Of a DNA stretch of 41,258 nt, positions 16,392-25,254 are shown piece by piece. A program made the position numbers and the translations under genes. The notes under the pieces are model-generated. The model was not told where the DNA came from and searched no databases. It saw nothing but the letters and a program-made list of their open reading frames with translations. Source of the DNA: Anaerococcus pacaensis 9403502. Its GTDB lineage: Bacteria; Bacillota; Clostridia; Tissierellales; Peptoniphilaceae. The first letter of the stretch is position 1; every line of letters starts with the position of its first letter. The stretch is from contig HG326664.1 of the NCBI GenBank assembly GCA_000308255.3, forward strand, positions 339,913-381,170. The letters are read 5' to 3'.

Positions 16392-19153
16392 TATTTTTTA
16401 ACCTTAGATTTTTTGGCTTCACGTTCCATTCTGCGGCGTTCAGCCCTATTTAGGCCAGCTGTTTGGTCTTCGTCAGATCCTATTTGGTCTGCATCCATGA
16501 CAATAGCATCGCTATCGCCATCTGTATCTGGATGTAGCTCTTCAGTTGGCATCATGACTTGTTTTCTTTGGATGTTTTGTCTAATTTCTACATTCATCAT
16601 GTAGCGTACAGTATCTTCTTGGATGCCCTTGGTCATTTCTTCATACATATCAAAACCTGAGTTGGTATATGCACGAACTGGGTCTTCGTTACCCATAGCA
16701 CGAACACCGATTTCTTTTCTCATTTGATCCATAGCATCGATGTGGTCCATCCATTTTTGGTCGATTACACGAAGCATGATGACTCTTTCTACTTCTCTCA
16801 TGTTTTCTGAGCCAAATTGAGCTTCTTTGTCTTCGTATTTGGCAAGAGTTGCTTCAGTGATGTAGTCGATTAGGTCTTGTTGGGTGTAATCGTTGATATT
16901 TTCAAAGTGAAGTTGTGTTACTGGTATACCTAGGTGGTGTAGGTGGTTTAATAGTGCTACCATTTCCCATTGGTCTGGTTTTACTTCTGGGTTTGTAAAT
17001 GAGTATACGCTATCAGCTATGACTTCTTTGATCATGCCGATGATAGTTTCTTTCATGTCATGACCATATAGAACTTCCTTACGTTCGTTGTAGATGATAG
17101 TTCTTTGTTTGTTCATAACATCGTCGTATTGGAGGACTCTCTTACGTGTTGCGAAGTTATTTGCCTCTACTCTAGTTTGAGCACGTTCTACAGAACGGCT
17201 TACCATTTTTGATACAATTGGTTCATCGTCATCGTAGTTGGCAGATTCAATAAATTTCGCTACTTGCTCCCCACCATTTAGTCTGATAAGGTCATCTTCA
17301 AGTGAGATGAAAAACCTACTCATACCAGGGTCACCTTGACGACCTGAACGACCACGGAGCTGGTTGTCGATACGACGAGATTCGTGACGTTCTGAACCTA
17401 TGATGTATAGGCCGCCTACTTCTTTTACTTTTTCTCCTTCTTCTTTGACGCGTGGACGGATGATGTCTTTTTCGTGTCTGTATTTCTTACGTGCGTCAAT
17501 GATTTCTTGGTCATCTGTATCAGCAAAGCTATCTACTTGTTCAAGTAGCTCATCGCTCATACCATCACGTTTTAGTTTTTGCTTAGCCATGTCATCTACA
17601 TTACCACCAAGCATAATATCTGTACCACGTCCGGCCATGTTTGTTGCAATAGTTACAGCACCCAGTCTACCAGCTTCAGCAACTATAGCAGCTTCTCTTT
17701 CGTGGTTTTTCGCATTTAGGACTGTATGTTTGATGCCAGCTTTTTTAAGAGCGTTTGATAATCTTTCACTTGCTTCGATAGATATAGTACCTACAAGAAT
17801 TGGTTGGCCTGATGGGTGAACACGGTTGATTTCATCGATGATTGCTCTAAATTTCGCATCTTCGTTGATGTATACATGGTCCACATCATCGTGTCTTTGG
17901 ATAGGCCTATTGGTAGGGATTTCGACTACGTCTAGATTGTAAATTTCATCAAATTCTTCTTCTTCTGTTTTTGCAGTACCGGTCATGCCTGATAGCTTGT
18001 CATACATTCTAAAGTAGTTTTGGAATGTGATGGTTGCAAGTGTCTTAGATTCGGCTTTTACTTCTACGCCTTCTTTAGCTTCGATAGCTTGGTGGAGTCC
18101 ATCTGAGAAACGACGACCTTGCATTATACGGCCTGTAAATTCATCTACGATTTCAACTTCGCCATTATTTACTACATAGTCGATATCTCTGTGCATAGTA
18201 GTATTTGCCTTTAGGGCATTGTTGATATAGTGAGATAGCTCTAAGTTTTCGCTATCTGATAGGTTTTCGATGCCGAAATATTTTTCAGCCTTAGCTGTAC
18301 CTTTTTCAGTAAGGTTTGATGTTTTTCTCTTTTCATCTACGATAAAGTCTACATCTTCTACCTTAAATTCTCTGTCAAATGGGTCGATTTCTGCATCTTC
18401 GTTTGGATCTAGGATTCTACCTTCTAGTGTTAGGATAAATTCGTTTGCGCGAACATATGTGTCTGTAGATTCTTCACCTTGGCCAGAGATGATAAGTGGT
18501 GTACGAGCCTCATCTATTAGGATAGAGTCTACCTCATCGACTACTGCATAGTTTAGGCCACGTTGTACCATGTCATCTTTATATATTACCATGTTATCTC
18601 TTAGATAGTCGAAACCAAATTGGTTGTTGGTACCATAAGTGATATCTGCAGCATAGTTTTCTTTTCTTTCGCTATTTGTTAGACCATAGATTATACAACC
18701 TACTGTCATACCTAGAAATGTGAAGATCTTACCCATCCACTCTTGGTCACGCTTAGCTAGGTAGTCGTTTACTGTAACTACGTGTACGCCTTTGCCTGTA
18801 AGCGCATTTAGGTATGCTGGACAAGTTTCAACTAGGGTCTTACCTTCACCTGTCTTCATTTCTGCGATTTGACCGTTATGTAGGACGATACCACCTAGTA
18901 GCTGTACTGGATAGTGCTTCATACCAAGGACTCTGTCACTGGCCTCACGCACTGTCGCAAATGCTTCTACTAATAGGTCATCTAGGGTCTCACCTTTGTC
19001 TAGTCTTTCTCTAAATTCTACTGTTTTGTGTTGAAGCTCCTCATCAGATAGAGCTTGCATTTTTTCATCTAGTGCAAGGATTTGATCAACAAGCTTTTGA
19101 TTGTTTGCTACTTCCTTTTCACTAAATGATTTAAAAAACTTAAATCTTGCCAA
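16391..19153 (-). CDS. secA: Protein translocase ATPase SecA
   Basis: The SecA motor that drives preproteins through SecYEG. Walker A is GEGKT (about 102-106) and Walker B lies in VDEVDSILIDEAR. The preprotein-binding and helical scaffold regions follow (YGTNNQFGFDYLRD, AGRGTDIMLGG, RGRSGRQGDPG). I place the start at a TTG at 19151-19153. A GGAGAG ribosome site ends seven bases upstream, giving 920 residues beginning ARFKFFKS. A TTG 15 bases further upstream overlaps that site and is unlikely. The C-terminus is acidic then basic (NRAERRRMEREAKK) and has no SEC-C zinc motif. The stop overlaps prfB by one base; hpf lies upstream, as in Bacillus. Confidence 0.95.
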   Translation of the reverse strand: MARFKFFKSFSEKEVANNQKLVDQILALDEKMQALSDEELQHKTVEFRERLDKGETLDDLLVEAFATVREASDRVLGMKHYPVQLLGGIVLHNGQIAEMKTGEGKTLVETCPAYLNALTGKGVHVVTVNDYLAKRDQEWMGKIFTFLGMTVGCIIYGLTNSERKENYAADITYGTNNQFGFDYLRDNMVIYKDDMVQRGLNYAVVDEVDSILIDEARTPLIISGQGEESTDTYVRANEFILTLEGRILDPNEDAEIDPFDREFKVEDVDFIVDEKRKTSNLTEKGTAKAEKYFGIENLSDSENLELSHYINNALKANTTMHRDIDYVVNNGEVEIVDEFTGRIMQGRRFSDGLHQAIEAKEGVEVKAESKTLATITFQNYFRMYDKLSGMTGTAKTEEEEFDEIYNLDVVEIPTNRPIQRHDDVDHVYINEDAKFRAIIDEINRVHPSGQPILVGTISIEASERLSNALKKAGIKHTVLNAKNHEREAAIVAEAGRLGAVTIATNMAGRGTDIMLGGNVDDMAKQKLKRDGMSDELLEQVDSFADTDDQEIIDARKKYRHEKDIIRPRVKEEGEKVKEVGGLYIIGSERHESRRIDNQLRGRSGRQGDPGMSRFFISLEDDLIRLNGGEQVAKFIESANYDDDEPIVSKMVSRSVERAQTRVEANNFATRKRVLQYDDVMNKQRTIIYNERKEVLYGHDMKETIIGMIKEVIADSVYSFTNPEVKPDQWEMVALLNHLHHLGIPVTQLHFENINDYTQQDLIDYITEATLAKYEDKEAQFGSENMREVERVIMLRVIDQKWMDHIDAMDQMRKEIGVRAMGNEDPVRAYTNSGFDMYEEMTKGIQEDTVRYMMNVEIRQNIQRKQVMMPTEELHPDTDGDSDAIVMDADQIGSDEDQTAGLNRAERRRMEREAKKSKVKK

Positions 19154-19301
19154 ATTATTACTCTCCAATTCTCTTGATTATTTTTATATAATCACAAACT
19201 ACATCATAAAAAAATAATCAAGCTATTCCATTATTATCTTAAATGAAAATAAAACTTTTGTAAACATTAATGTATCTAATAGATTAATGTCTTATCCATA
19301 T

Positions 19302-19340
19302 AAAAAACGCAGTAGACTTAAGTCACTTAAGACCCTGCGT
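19302..19340 (-). terminator. Second hairpin with T tract in the hpf-secA gap
   Basis: ACGCAG (19307-19312) pairs with CTGCGT (19335-19340), with an inner CTTAAG/CTTAAG helix and six T following on the minus strand. It lies about 65 bases after the hpf terminator and before secA. It could end a short independent transcript or attenuate secA. Confidence 0.7.
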
Positions 19341-19400
19341 ATATATAGATACTTACATTTATATGGTAATTATCGTACCATTTTAATAGTTATTTTCAAT

Positions 19401-19423
19401 AAAAAAGAGCGGCGAACCGCTCT
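19401..19423 (-). terminator. Terminator after hpf
   Basis: On the minus strand AGAGCGG-TTCG-CCGCTCT makes a 7-bp stem with a UUCG tetraloop, followed by at least five T. It begins 13 bases after the hpf stop. Confidence 0.93.
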
Positions 19424-19435
19424 ATATATCATAAC

Positions 19436-19990
19436 TTATCTTTGAGTAGGAATTATTTCACCATAATCACCGTTTTTTCTGCGGTAAACTATTCTAATTT
19501 CCATGTCTTCTTGGTCTTGGAATACATAAAAATCGTGGTTTAGTAGTTCCATTTGCATAACTGCTTCTTCGGCACTCATTGGTTTCATCTTAACTTCTTT
19601 GTGACGAACGATTTGGATTTCATCATCATATGAGTCATCTATTTCATATTCTGCGTCAAATGTTTCGTTGAAGTGTTCGAATTTGATAGAATCAGAGTTA
19701 CGGCTTTTCTTTAGCCTCGTCTTTTGCTTTCTGATCTGACGCATGAGAGCATCTATTGATCTATCGATAGCATTGGCATATGTTGCTTCGCTTGACTCAG
19801 CGCGTAGGATAGTGCCGCCATCTAAGATAATGGTAGATTCTACTTTGTAATTATTTCCCTCTTTAGAAACCCTCACATCCATAGCTTGATTTTCATCAAA
19901 GTACTTATCAAGTCTTTCAAACTTCTTTTCTACTTCATTTCTGATGTCATCAGTAATGTCTAGATTTTTTCCAATAAGATTAATTTTCAT
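19436..19990 (-). CDS. hpf: Long-form ribosome hibernation promoting factor
   Basis: A 184-residue long HPF (YvyD type). It binds the 30S decoding region and, through its C-terminal domain, dimerises ribosomes into inactive 100S particles. The N-terminal domain (about 1-100) begins MKINLIGKNLDITDDI and carries the basic RQIRKQKTRLKKS helix. A linker follows, then the conserved C-terminal dimerisation domain (about 125-184) with KMKPMSAEEAVMQMELLNHDFYVF (given in part) and VYRRKNGDYGEI. GGAGAG precedes the ATG, and a TATAAT lies about 45 bases upstream at 20035-20040. A strong terminator separates it from secA. Confidence 0.95.
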   Translation of the reverse strand: MKINLIGKNLDITDDIRNEVEKKFERLDKYFDENQAMDVRVSKEGNNYKVESTIILDGGTILRAESSEATYANAIDRSIDALMRQIRKQKTRLKKSRNSDSIKFEHFNETFDAEYEIDDSYDDEIQIVRHKEVKMKPMSAEEAVMQMELLNHDFYVFQDQEDMEIRIVYRRKNGDYGEIIPTQR

Positions 19991-20073
19991 AGTATCTCTC
20001 CTTTGCTTTTATTATTTTTACCCCGATAAAGCAAATTATAAACCTAGCTATTTTTAAAGAAATGAAAGTATTG

Positions 20074-20079
20074 TATAAT
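20074..20079 (+). promoter_or_regulatory. -10 element of the S9 peptidase operon
   Basis: TATAAT preceded by TTG lies 21 bases before the start; the matching -35 region (TTTTTA) is weak. It is back to back with the hpf -10 at 20035-20040. Confidence 0.5.
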
Positions 20080-20100
20080 TAGAATATCAAGGAGAGTAAA

Positions 20101-22023
20101 ATGACTAAAACTAAAGAAAAAGACATATTAGAATATGAATTCATATCAGGCCTGCTTTTATCAGATGATAATTCAAAGCTTGCCTACAAAAAAACTAGCG
20201 CAAACTATGATGAAAACAAATACGAATCTGATATTTGGGTCTATGATACAAAAGAGAATAAGACCTATCCAGTCACTGACATAAAGGATGCTTCTATCTA
20301 TACTTTTGATAAGGATAGCGAATTGATCTTTAAATCAAAATCAAAAGATAAGAAAGATATCTTTAAGAAAGTCGGCGAAAATGGTGTCGGTAAAAAATGC
20401 TTTGAGATAGAAAAGGATGTAGAGTCTATTAAATGGCTCAAAAAAGACCTATTTCTAATTAAAGCTAGTGAGAAAAAATCTAGTGAAGAAAAAGAAAAAG
20501 ATAAGGAAAATGAATATTTTCATGAATTAAACTCACTTCCATTTTGGTCAAATGGGCTTGGCTACCTAAATTTCAAAAAAAGTGCTTACTATATTTATAA
20601 CTCAAAAAAAGATGAGCTTGAAAAAATAATAGACTCTACTTTAGATAATTATGTAGATGGAATAAACTTAAATAAGGATCTTGACAAGGCAATTTACTTA
20701 AAGAGTGAGTTCGATAATAACCATGTGATGGAGCTTAAGCAATCTCTATACACCTATGACCTAAAGGAGAAAAAGTCAACCCTACTTATAGAAAAAGAAT
20801 TTACTTTTAACTTTGCTGACTTTATCGAAGATAAGATAATTTTTGTTGGTTCAACTATGGAAAAAGGTGGAGTAAATGAAGATTCATTTATATATACCTG
20901 TGAACTCGATGGATCAAATGTCACAAAGCTGACTGATGATAGCTTTGACATGGCCTTTGGCAGCTCTATTGTAAGTGATTCTAGATTTGGGTCTATGCGT
21001 ACCTTTAAGGTTGTAAACGATAGGCTATATTTCGTTGTAACTGAAAAAGAAAATACCAAGCTATACTCAATCGACCTAGAGGGCAATCTCAAAGAAGAAA
21101 TCAGCTCTCGTATCGAAGACTATGACATAATTGATGATGAGATTTACTATTCTGCCATGGATGCTGATAGGCTAGCGCATATCAAAAAGCAAGGATCTGA
21201 TGAGATTTTAGTTGATAATAAAATTGAAACCAATGTAGGTAAAATAGAAGAATTTTTCTTTGAATCTAACGGAGATATGATACGTGGCTATGTCCTCTTA
21301 CCTACGAAATTTGATGAAAATAAAAAATACCCTACCATCCTATCAATCCACGGCGGACCAAAGGGTTCGTATTCTGATGTCTTCCACCACGAGCACCAAG
21401 TCTTTGCCAATGATGGTTACATCATAATCTACACCAACCCACACGGATCTAGTGGTAATGGGGTCAAATATTCTGACATAAGAGGCTATTATGGTAAAAC
21501 CGACTATGAAGACCTAATGACCTTTGTAGATGAAGCTATAAGTCGCTATCCACAAATCGATACCGATAAAATGGGTATATATGGTGGGTCTTATGGTGGA
21601 TTTATGACCAATTGGACTATAGGCCATACAGACAGATTTAAGGCAGCAGTTTCTCAAAGGTCTATTTCAAACTGGACAAGCTTTTATGGGGTATCTGACA
21701 TAGGCTATTATTTTGGCTCAGACCAAACAGCCTCAGACCCATGGAATTCCTTAGAAAAGATGTGGGACCAATCTCCAATAAAATATGCTGATAAAGTCAC
21801 TACCCCTGCCCTCTTTATCCACGCAGATGAAGACTACCGTTGTCCACTAGAACAAGGTCTACAAATGTATACTAAACTTAAACTTAACGGAGTAGATACA
21901 AAGATGTATGTATTTCACGGTGAAAACCACGAGTTATCTAGGTCAGGCAAACCAAAACCTAGACTAAAAAGACTCACAGAAATCAAAGCTTGGTTTGACG
22001 AGTATTTAAAAGATGAAAACTGA
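20101..22023 (+). CDS. S9 family prolyl oligopeptidase/acylaminoacyl-peptidase
   Basis: A 640-residue serine peptidase of family S9. The N-terminal part (about 1-370) looks like the seven-bladed propeller that filters substrates by size. The C-terminal alpha/beta-hydrolase domain holds the catalytic triad: Ser497 in GGSYGGF, Asp578 in DEDYRCP and His610 in GENHEL. There is no signal peptide, so it acts in the cytoplasm on short peptides. AAGGAG precedes the ATG. Its last 11 bases overlap the start of the next gene, so the two are translated together. The acylaminoacyl versus oligopeptidase choice is not resolved by sequence. Confidence 0.93.
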   Translation: MTKTKEKDILEYEFISGLLLSDDNSKLAYKKTSANYDENKYESDIWVYDTKENKTYPVTDIKDASIYTFDKDSELIFKSKSKDKKDIFKKVGENGVGKKCFEIEKDVESIKWLKKDLFLIKASEKKSSEEKEKDKENEYFHELNSLPFWSNGLGYLNFKKSAYYIYNSKKDELEKIIDSTLDNYVDGINLNKDLDKAIYLKSEFDNNHVMELKQSLYTYDLKEKKSTLLIEKEFTFNFADFIEDKIIFVGSTMEKGGVNEDSFIYTCELDGSNVTKLTDDSFDMAFGSSIVSDSRFGSMRTFKVVNDRLYFVVTEKENTKLYSIDLEGNLKEEISSRIEDYDIIDDEIYYSAMDADRLAHIKKQGSDEILVDNKIETNVGKIEEFFFESNGDMIRGYVLLPTKFDENKKYPTILSIHGGPKGSYSDVFHHEHQVFANDGYIIIYTNPHGSSGNGVKYSDIRGYYGKTDYEDLMTFVDEAISRYPQIDTDKMGIYGGSYGGFMTNWTIGHTDRFKAAVSQRSISNWTSFYGVSDIGYYFGSDQTASDPWNSLEKMWDQSPIKYADKVTTPALFIHADEDYRCPLEQGLQMYTKLKLNGVDTKMYVFHGENHELSRSGKPKPRLKRLTEIKAWFDEYLKDEN

Positions 22024-23557
22024 AACAAAACTAAAAATCAATAAGGTGGCAACAGACCTTATTCATAGGTTCCAGACCCACGATATAGGCACTCAGGCAG
22101 CAGCGCTGTCTTGGTTCCTACTGCAATCTAGTATCCCTATGCTAATGGTACTGGTATCAGTAGTCAGTAGGGTTCTAGAAGACAATGTAGAGGCCATATA
22201 TTCGTTCGTAGACTTCCTCCCATCATCATCCCAGCAGATGGTTATGTGGGTAATAGATACGATGATAGTTAATAGCTCATCTGCATCTGTAACAATCATT
22301 ACTATACTATTTGCCCTATGGTCAGCTACGAATGGTATGGATAAGCTTATAAAATCTATAAATGTTGCCTATGGCCTGGAATCTGAGCGAAACACAGTAA
22401 AGCAAAGAATCTTATCAGTGCTATATACTATTGTATTTATACTCTTTGTAGTTTTCCTATTGGTATCGCAAATTTACGGCCCTAGTCTATTAACATTTAT
22501 TAAAAATAACGTGCTAAGTATCTTTACAGAGCATTCGAGAGGCGGGATATTAGAACAAATAATAGGCACACTTACATCGCCATTATTTAGGATAACACTA
22601 ACACTTATCCCTTTGTTAATCATATCACTAGCTGTTGGCCTCTTATATAGGCATGCCCCATATACCAAGGAAGATAAAATCCCCTTTAAAGATGCTTTTA
22701 AAGGTGGATTACTAGCTACAGTTTCAATATTTTTAGCAACCTTCGTATATTCATTCTTCCTAAATAACTTCTCAAAGCAATCAGTTATTTACGGAGCACT
22801 CGCAGGAATGCTTGCTCTATTTATTTGGCTTACAATATTGACCAACGTCCTCATCATAGGGGCAGAACTTATAGACTCTGTCAGAGAAAACTATGAAGTG
22901 GACTCAGAAGCAGAAGTAGAGCAATATGCACGTGAAAATACTTCACTACGTGCCACAGTAGAAAATACCCTTGAGGAATCAAAAACCAAGGCTAAAAACA
23001 AGGATAAAAATCTCAGCAAAAAAGACTTGCGCAAGGAGTTTAGAAATATTAGATACCACATGGACCGTGACTACAAGCTCATGTGCGACTATAATATCTA
23101 TACCAAATTCCTAAATTCAGATTTCTTTAAAGAAGCAAAATCGATCTTTATCTACGTATCAGTATCCGATGAGGTCGATACTATAGAAATCATCAAGAAA
23201 GCTCTAGAATTGGGCAAGCTAGTCTATGTCCCACATATAGTAGATGAAGATAATCGCATCATGCGTCCAGTAAGGCTATATGATGTGGCAGATCTAGATG
23301 ATGGAGTCTATGATATCCCTACATCATACACCATGGAATACTGCGACAATCCAGACATCACAGTTATCCCTGGCCTAGGTTTTGATAGGGATAAGAATAG
23401 GATTGGCTATGGGGCGGGCTACTATGATAGATTCCTAAACAGCCACCACACCACATCAATCGGCCTATTTATGTCTATCTTTGAAACTAGCTTTATAGCT
23501 ACAGATGAATACGATAGAAAACTTGATTATATAATCACAGAAAAAGAAATATTCTAA
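22013..23557 (+). CDS. YihY/BrkB membrane protein fused to 5-formyltetrahydrofolate cyclo-ligase
   Basis: A 514-residue fusion. Residues about 1-295 are a YihY/BrkB-type membrane domain with about six helices, including AALSWFLLQSSIPML and GALAGMLALFIWL. A charged linker (about 296-338, rich in Lys and Glu) follows. Residues about 339-514 are a complete 5-formyltetrahydrofolate cyclo-ligase (MTHFS), which turns 5-formyl-THF into 5,10-methenyl-THF using ATP. It starts KKDLRKEFR and carries the signature PGLGFDRDKNRIGYGAGYYD. The frame is open throughout, with no stop or shift. No internal ATG with a ribosome site precedes the second domain, so a single polypeptide is expected. It overlaps the peptidase gene by 11 bases and ends at a terminator. 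No function is established for YihY in this setting. Confidence 0.92.
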   Translation: MKTETKLKINKVATDLIHRFQTHDIGTQAAALSWFLLQSSIPMLMVLVSVVSRVLEDNVEAIYSFVDFLPSSSQQMVMWVIDTMIVNSSSASVTIITILFALWSATNGMDKLIKSINVAYGLESERNTVKQRILSVLYTIVFILFVVFLLVSQIYGPSLLTFIKNNVLSIFTEHSRGGILEQIIGTLTSPLFRITLTLIPLLIISLAVGLLYRHAPYTKEDKIPFKDAFKGGLLATVSIFLATFVYSFFLNNFSKQSVIYGALAGMLALFIWLTILTNVLIIGAELIDSVRENYEVDSEAEVEQYARENTSLRATVENTLEESKTKAKNKDKNLSKKDLRKEFRNIRYHMDRDYKLMCDYNIYTKFLNSDFFKEAKSIFIYVSVSDEVDTIEIIKKALELGKLVYVPHIVDEDNRIMRPVRLYDVADLDDGVYDIPTSYTMEYCDNPDITVIPGLGFDRDKNRIGYGAGYYDRFLNSHHTTSIGLFMSIFETSFIATDEYDRKLDYIITEKEIF

Positions 23558-23562
23558 ACTTT

Positions 23563-23585
23563 GGAGGCAATGGCCTCCTTTTTTT
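23563..23585 (+). terminator. Terminator after the YihY/cyclo-ligase gene
   Basis: GGAGGC-AATG-GCCTCC forms a 6-bp GC-rich stem with a four-base loop, followed by seven T. It lies five bases after the stop codon and 12 before the lipoprotein gene. Confidence 0.92.
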
Positions 23586-23596
23586 GAAAGGGTGTT

Positions 23597-24487
23597 ATGA
23601 AGAAAATAATAATATATGTGTTTACTTTGCTTGCGCTAGTAGCTTGTGGGAATAAAAGTGAAAATAATAAAGAAATCAGCACTTATGATATTCCTTTAAA
23701 TAACAACGGCAATGTGATAAATAACTTAGCAAATCAAAGATCGATAACTGACCTAAAGTCCATTATGACTGAAGCAGGGCTTGCTCAGAAAAATATTGAT
23801 AGATTTTTCGAACAAGTAGAATTTTTCAATACCAATATTCCAACATCATTATTGATATCCGAAGATTATTTGAAAAAAGATGCAATTATAGACTACCAGG
23901 TCTATGATATGCAAGATGCGCTCTTTGACAAATTCTCAGACTTTGCTGGGATCAATTGTAGAATCACAACTTTTGGCTTGCTATCTGATAAAATCAAAGT
24001 AGCTGATACATCAAATCCAAACCTAGAAATTACAATGATTGATAATACTAGTTTTGATAATGCTTATGTGCCGACCCTGAGTGATGAGGAAACCAACTCT
24101 TTTAATAAGTTTTACTCTCCTATACCAGTTACGAATGAAAATGATCCTAAAAAACACATCAAGGCAATAGAAGATTTCTATAAGGCAAATGGGATTAGTT
24201 TTGAAAGTTCAGATAAGTTTTCAAATATAAGTGTCTTTGTCCCAAGCAATATCGAAAAAGATAAGAACGAGCTATTTGTCGGCCACACTGGAGTCCTCTT
24301 TGAACTAAATGATGGCAGGATTATGCTAGTTGAAAAACTTGCCTTCACCTCCCCTTATCAAGTAGTCGTTTTTAATGACCGCAAACAATTAGCAGAGTAC
24401 CTAAATACCATATACGATACTTCAAGCAAAGACTATCCAATAAAGCCAGTTATCGTTGAAAATGATAAATTATTAAAGAGCTCATAA
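23597..24487 (+). CDS. DUF4300-type lipoprotein
   Basis: A 296-residue predicted lipoprotein. The signal peptide ends in the lipobox LVAC, so Cys17 would be lipidated and the protein held on the outer face of the membrane. The rest resembles DUF4300 proteins of Firmicutes, with NCRITTFGLL near residue 121, a GHTGVLFE segment near 225 and EKLAFTSPYQVVVF. No enzyme motif is recognised. The ribosome site is AAAGGGTG. It sits just after the fusion gene's terminator and ends in its own hairpin, so it is probably monocistronic. The DUF4300 assignment rests on remembered motif pattern; function unknown. Confidence 0.78.
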   Translation: MKKIIIYVFTLLALVACGNKSENNKEISTYDIPLNNNGNVINNLANQRSITDLKSIMTEAGLAQKNIDRFFEQVEFFNTNIPTSLLISEDYLKKDAIIDYQVYDMQDALFDKFSDFAGINCRITTFGLLSDKIKVADTSNPNLEITMIDNTSFDNAYVPTLSDEETNSFNKFYSPIPVTNENDPKKHIKAIEDFYKANGISFESSDKFSNISVFVPSNIEKDKNELFVGHTGVLFELNDGRIMLVEKLAFTSPYQVVVFNDRKQLAEYLNTIYDTSSKDYPIKPVIVENDKLLKSS

Positions 24488-24503
24488 AAATGAGCTCTGT
24501 TTA
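24477..24503 (+). terminator. Hairpin at the end of the lipoprotein gene
   Basis: AGAGCTCA and TGAGCTCT make an 8-bp stem around TAAAAA, overlapping the stop codon, followed by a weak GTTTAAA tract. The remaining bases up to 24655 show no gene or clear signal. Confidence 0.6.
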
Positions 24504-24655
24504 AATGGTCTTATATGAAATTTTTCAGTAGATAACTTATTTAAGCACTCTTTGATTTTATTTTCACATCATCCCATTAGCTAATTCATAAAAGTCACTT
24601 TAGATTCCATCATTTCCTATTATGCATATCGCAGTTATACTTTAAAATCCAGTTT

Positions 24656-25075
24656 CTAGTATTTACGTGCTAAACCATAAAGGGTTGCTGCAGTAAGGCC
24701 TATGGTTATAACTCCAGATGTTATTACACCAGTTTTAGGGTTAGTTGATCCTAGTTTTTGCTCAACTTTAAATCTTAAATCATTTCCACTTACTATGTTA
24801 TTAATAAGTGCTTCATAGCCATCTGAACTTATTTTTATTTTATCTTCATCATTAAGACTATCATACCATTTGAGCCAATCCACTCTTTTCTGATCGATAT
24901 CTAACAAAGCATCGGTGTCATAAGTTTTCCTTTCGTCATCTGCTAAGGAATCCCACCAATTATTAAGGGTCTCATCCTTAAATTCAATTGCTTTTATATC
25001 ATCTTTCATTTCTGCTGCATTACTAATACCAGGTAAGGCTAAGAACAGTACCACTAATAAAATTATTTTTTTCAT
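24656..25075 (-). CDS. Small secreted protein with NPKTG sortase signal
   Basis: A 139-residue protein not matched to a named family. Residues 1-20 form a signal peptide (MKKIILL..., likely cut after SNA). Residues 112-116 read NPKTG, followed by a hydrophobic stretch and the short basic end ARKY. That is the layout of a cell-wall sorting signal, and NPKTG is a known class B sortase motif in Bacillus anthracis. The mature part is about 95 residues, mostly acidic, with two similar units 30 residues apart (WWDSLADDERK at 40 and WYDSLNDEDKI at 70). GAGGG lies before the ATG. It is flanked by a lipoprotein gene and a peptidoglycan-type ligase gene. The anchoring is inference; no sortase gene is in the window. 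Confidence 0.78.
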   Translation of the reverse strand: MKKIILLVVLFLALPGISNAAEMKDDIKAIEFKDETLNNWWDSLADDERKTYDTDALLDIDQKRVDWLKWYDSLNDEDKIKISSDGYEALINNIVSGNDLRFKVEQKLGSTNPKTGVITSGVITIGLTAATLYGLARKY

Positions 25076-25225
25076 ATACCCTCATTTCATCTTTCAATTT
25101 ACTACTTTAACTATATTATCCCAAGATTGATGTTAATTTCCATTAAAGGTAATTTACTAGTGTCATAACTTAATAGATTTTTAATATCCTATAGTTTTTA
25201 GAAGACTTTACAAGTGAAATAATGT

Positions 25226-25254
25226 AAAAAGAGATTCGATGTATTGAAGCTCTT
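25226..25254 (-). terminator. Weak hairpin after the ATP-grasp gene
   Basis: On the minus strand AAGAG...CTCTT with an inner TC/GA pair is followed by TTT. It overlaps the stop codon. The stem is short, so this is tentative. Confidence 0.4.

Noticed and set aside
17400..17819. Plus-strand open frame opposite secA
   Set aside because: Antisense to a conserved gene, low-complexity Ser/Pro-rich translation, no ribosome site or domain.
23020..23050. AAGGAG inside the YihY/cyclo-ligase gene as an internal start for the second domain
   Set aside because: The only nearby start-like codon is ATT and it would remove the conserved KKDLRKEFR segment. The AAGGAG simply encodes Lys-Glu.
24488..24655. 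Small RNA or gene in the gap after the lipoprotein gene
   Set aside because: AT-rich with no clear promoter, hairpin with T tract, or reading frame with a ribosome site.
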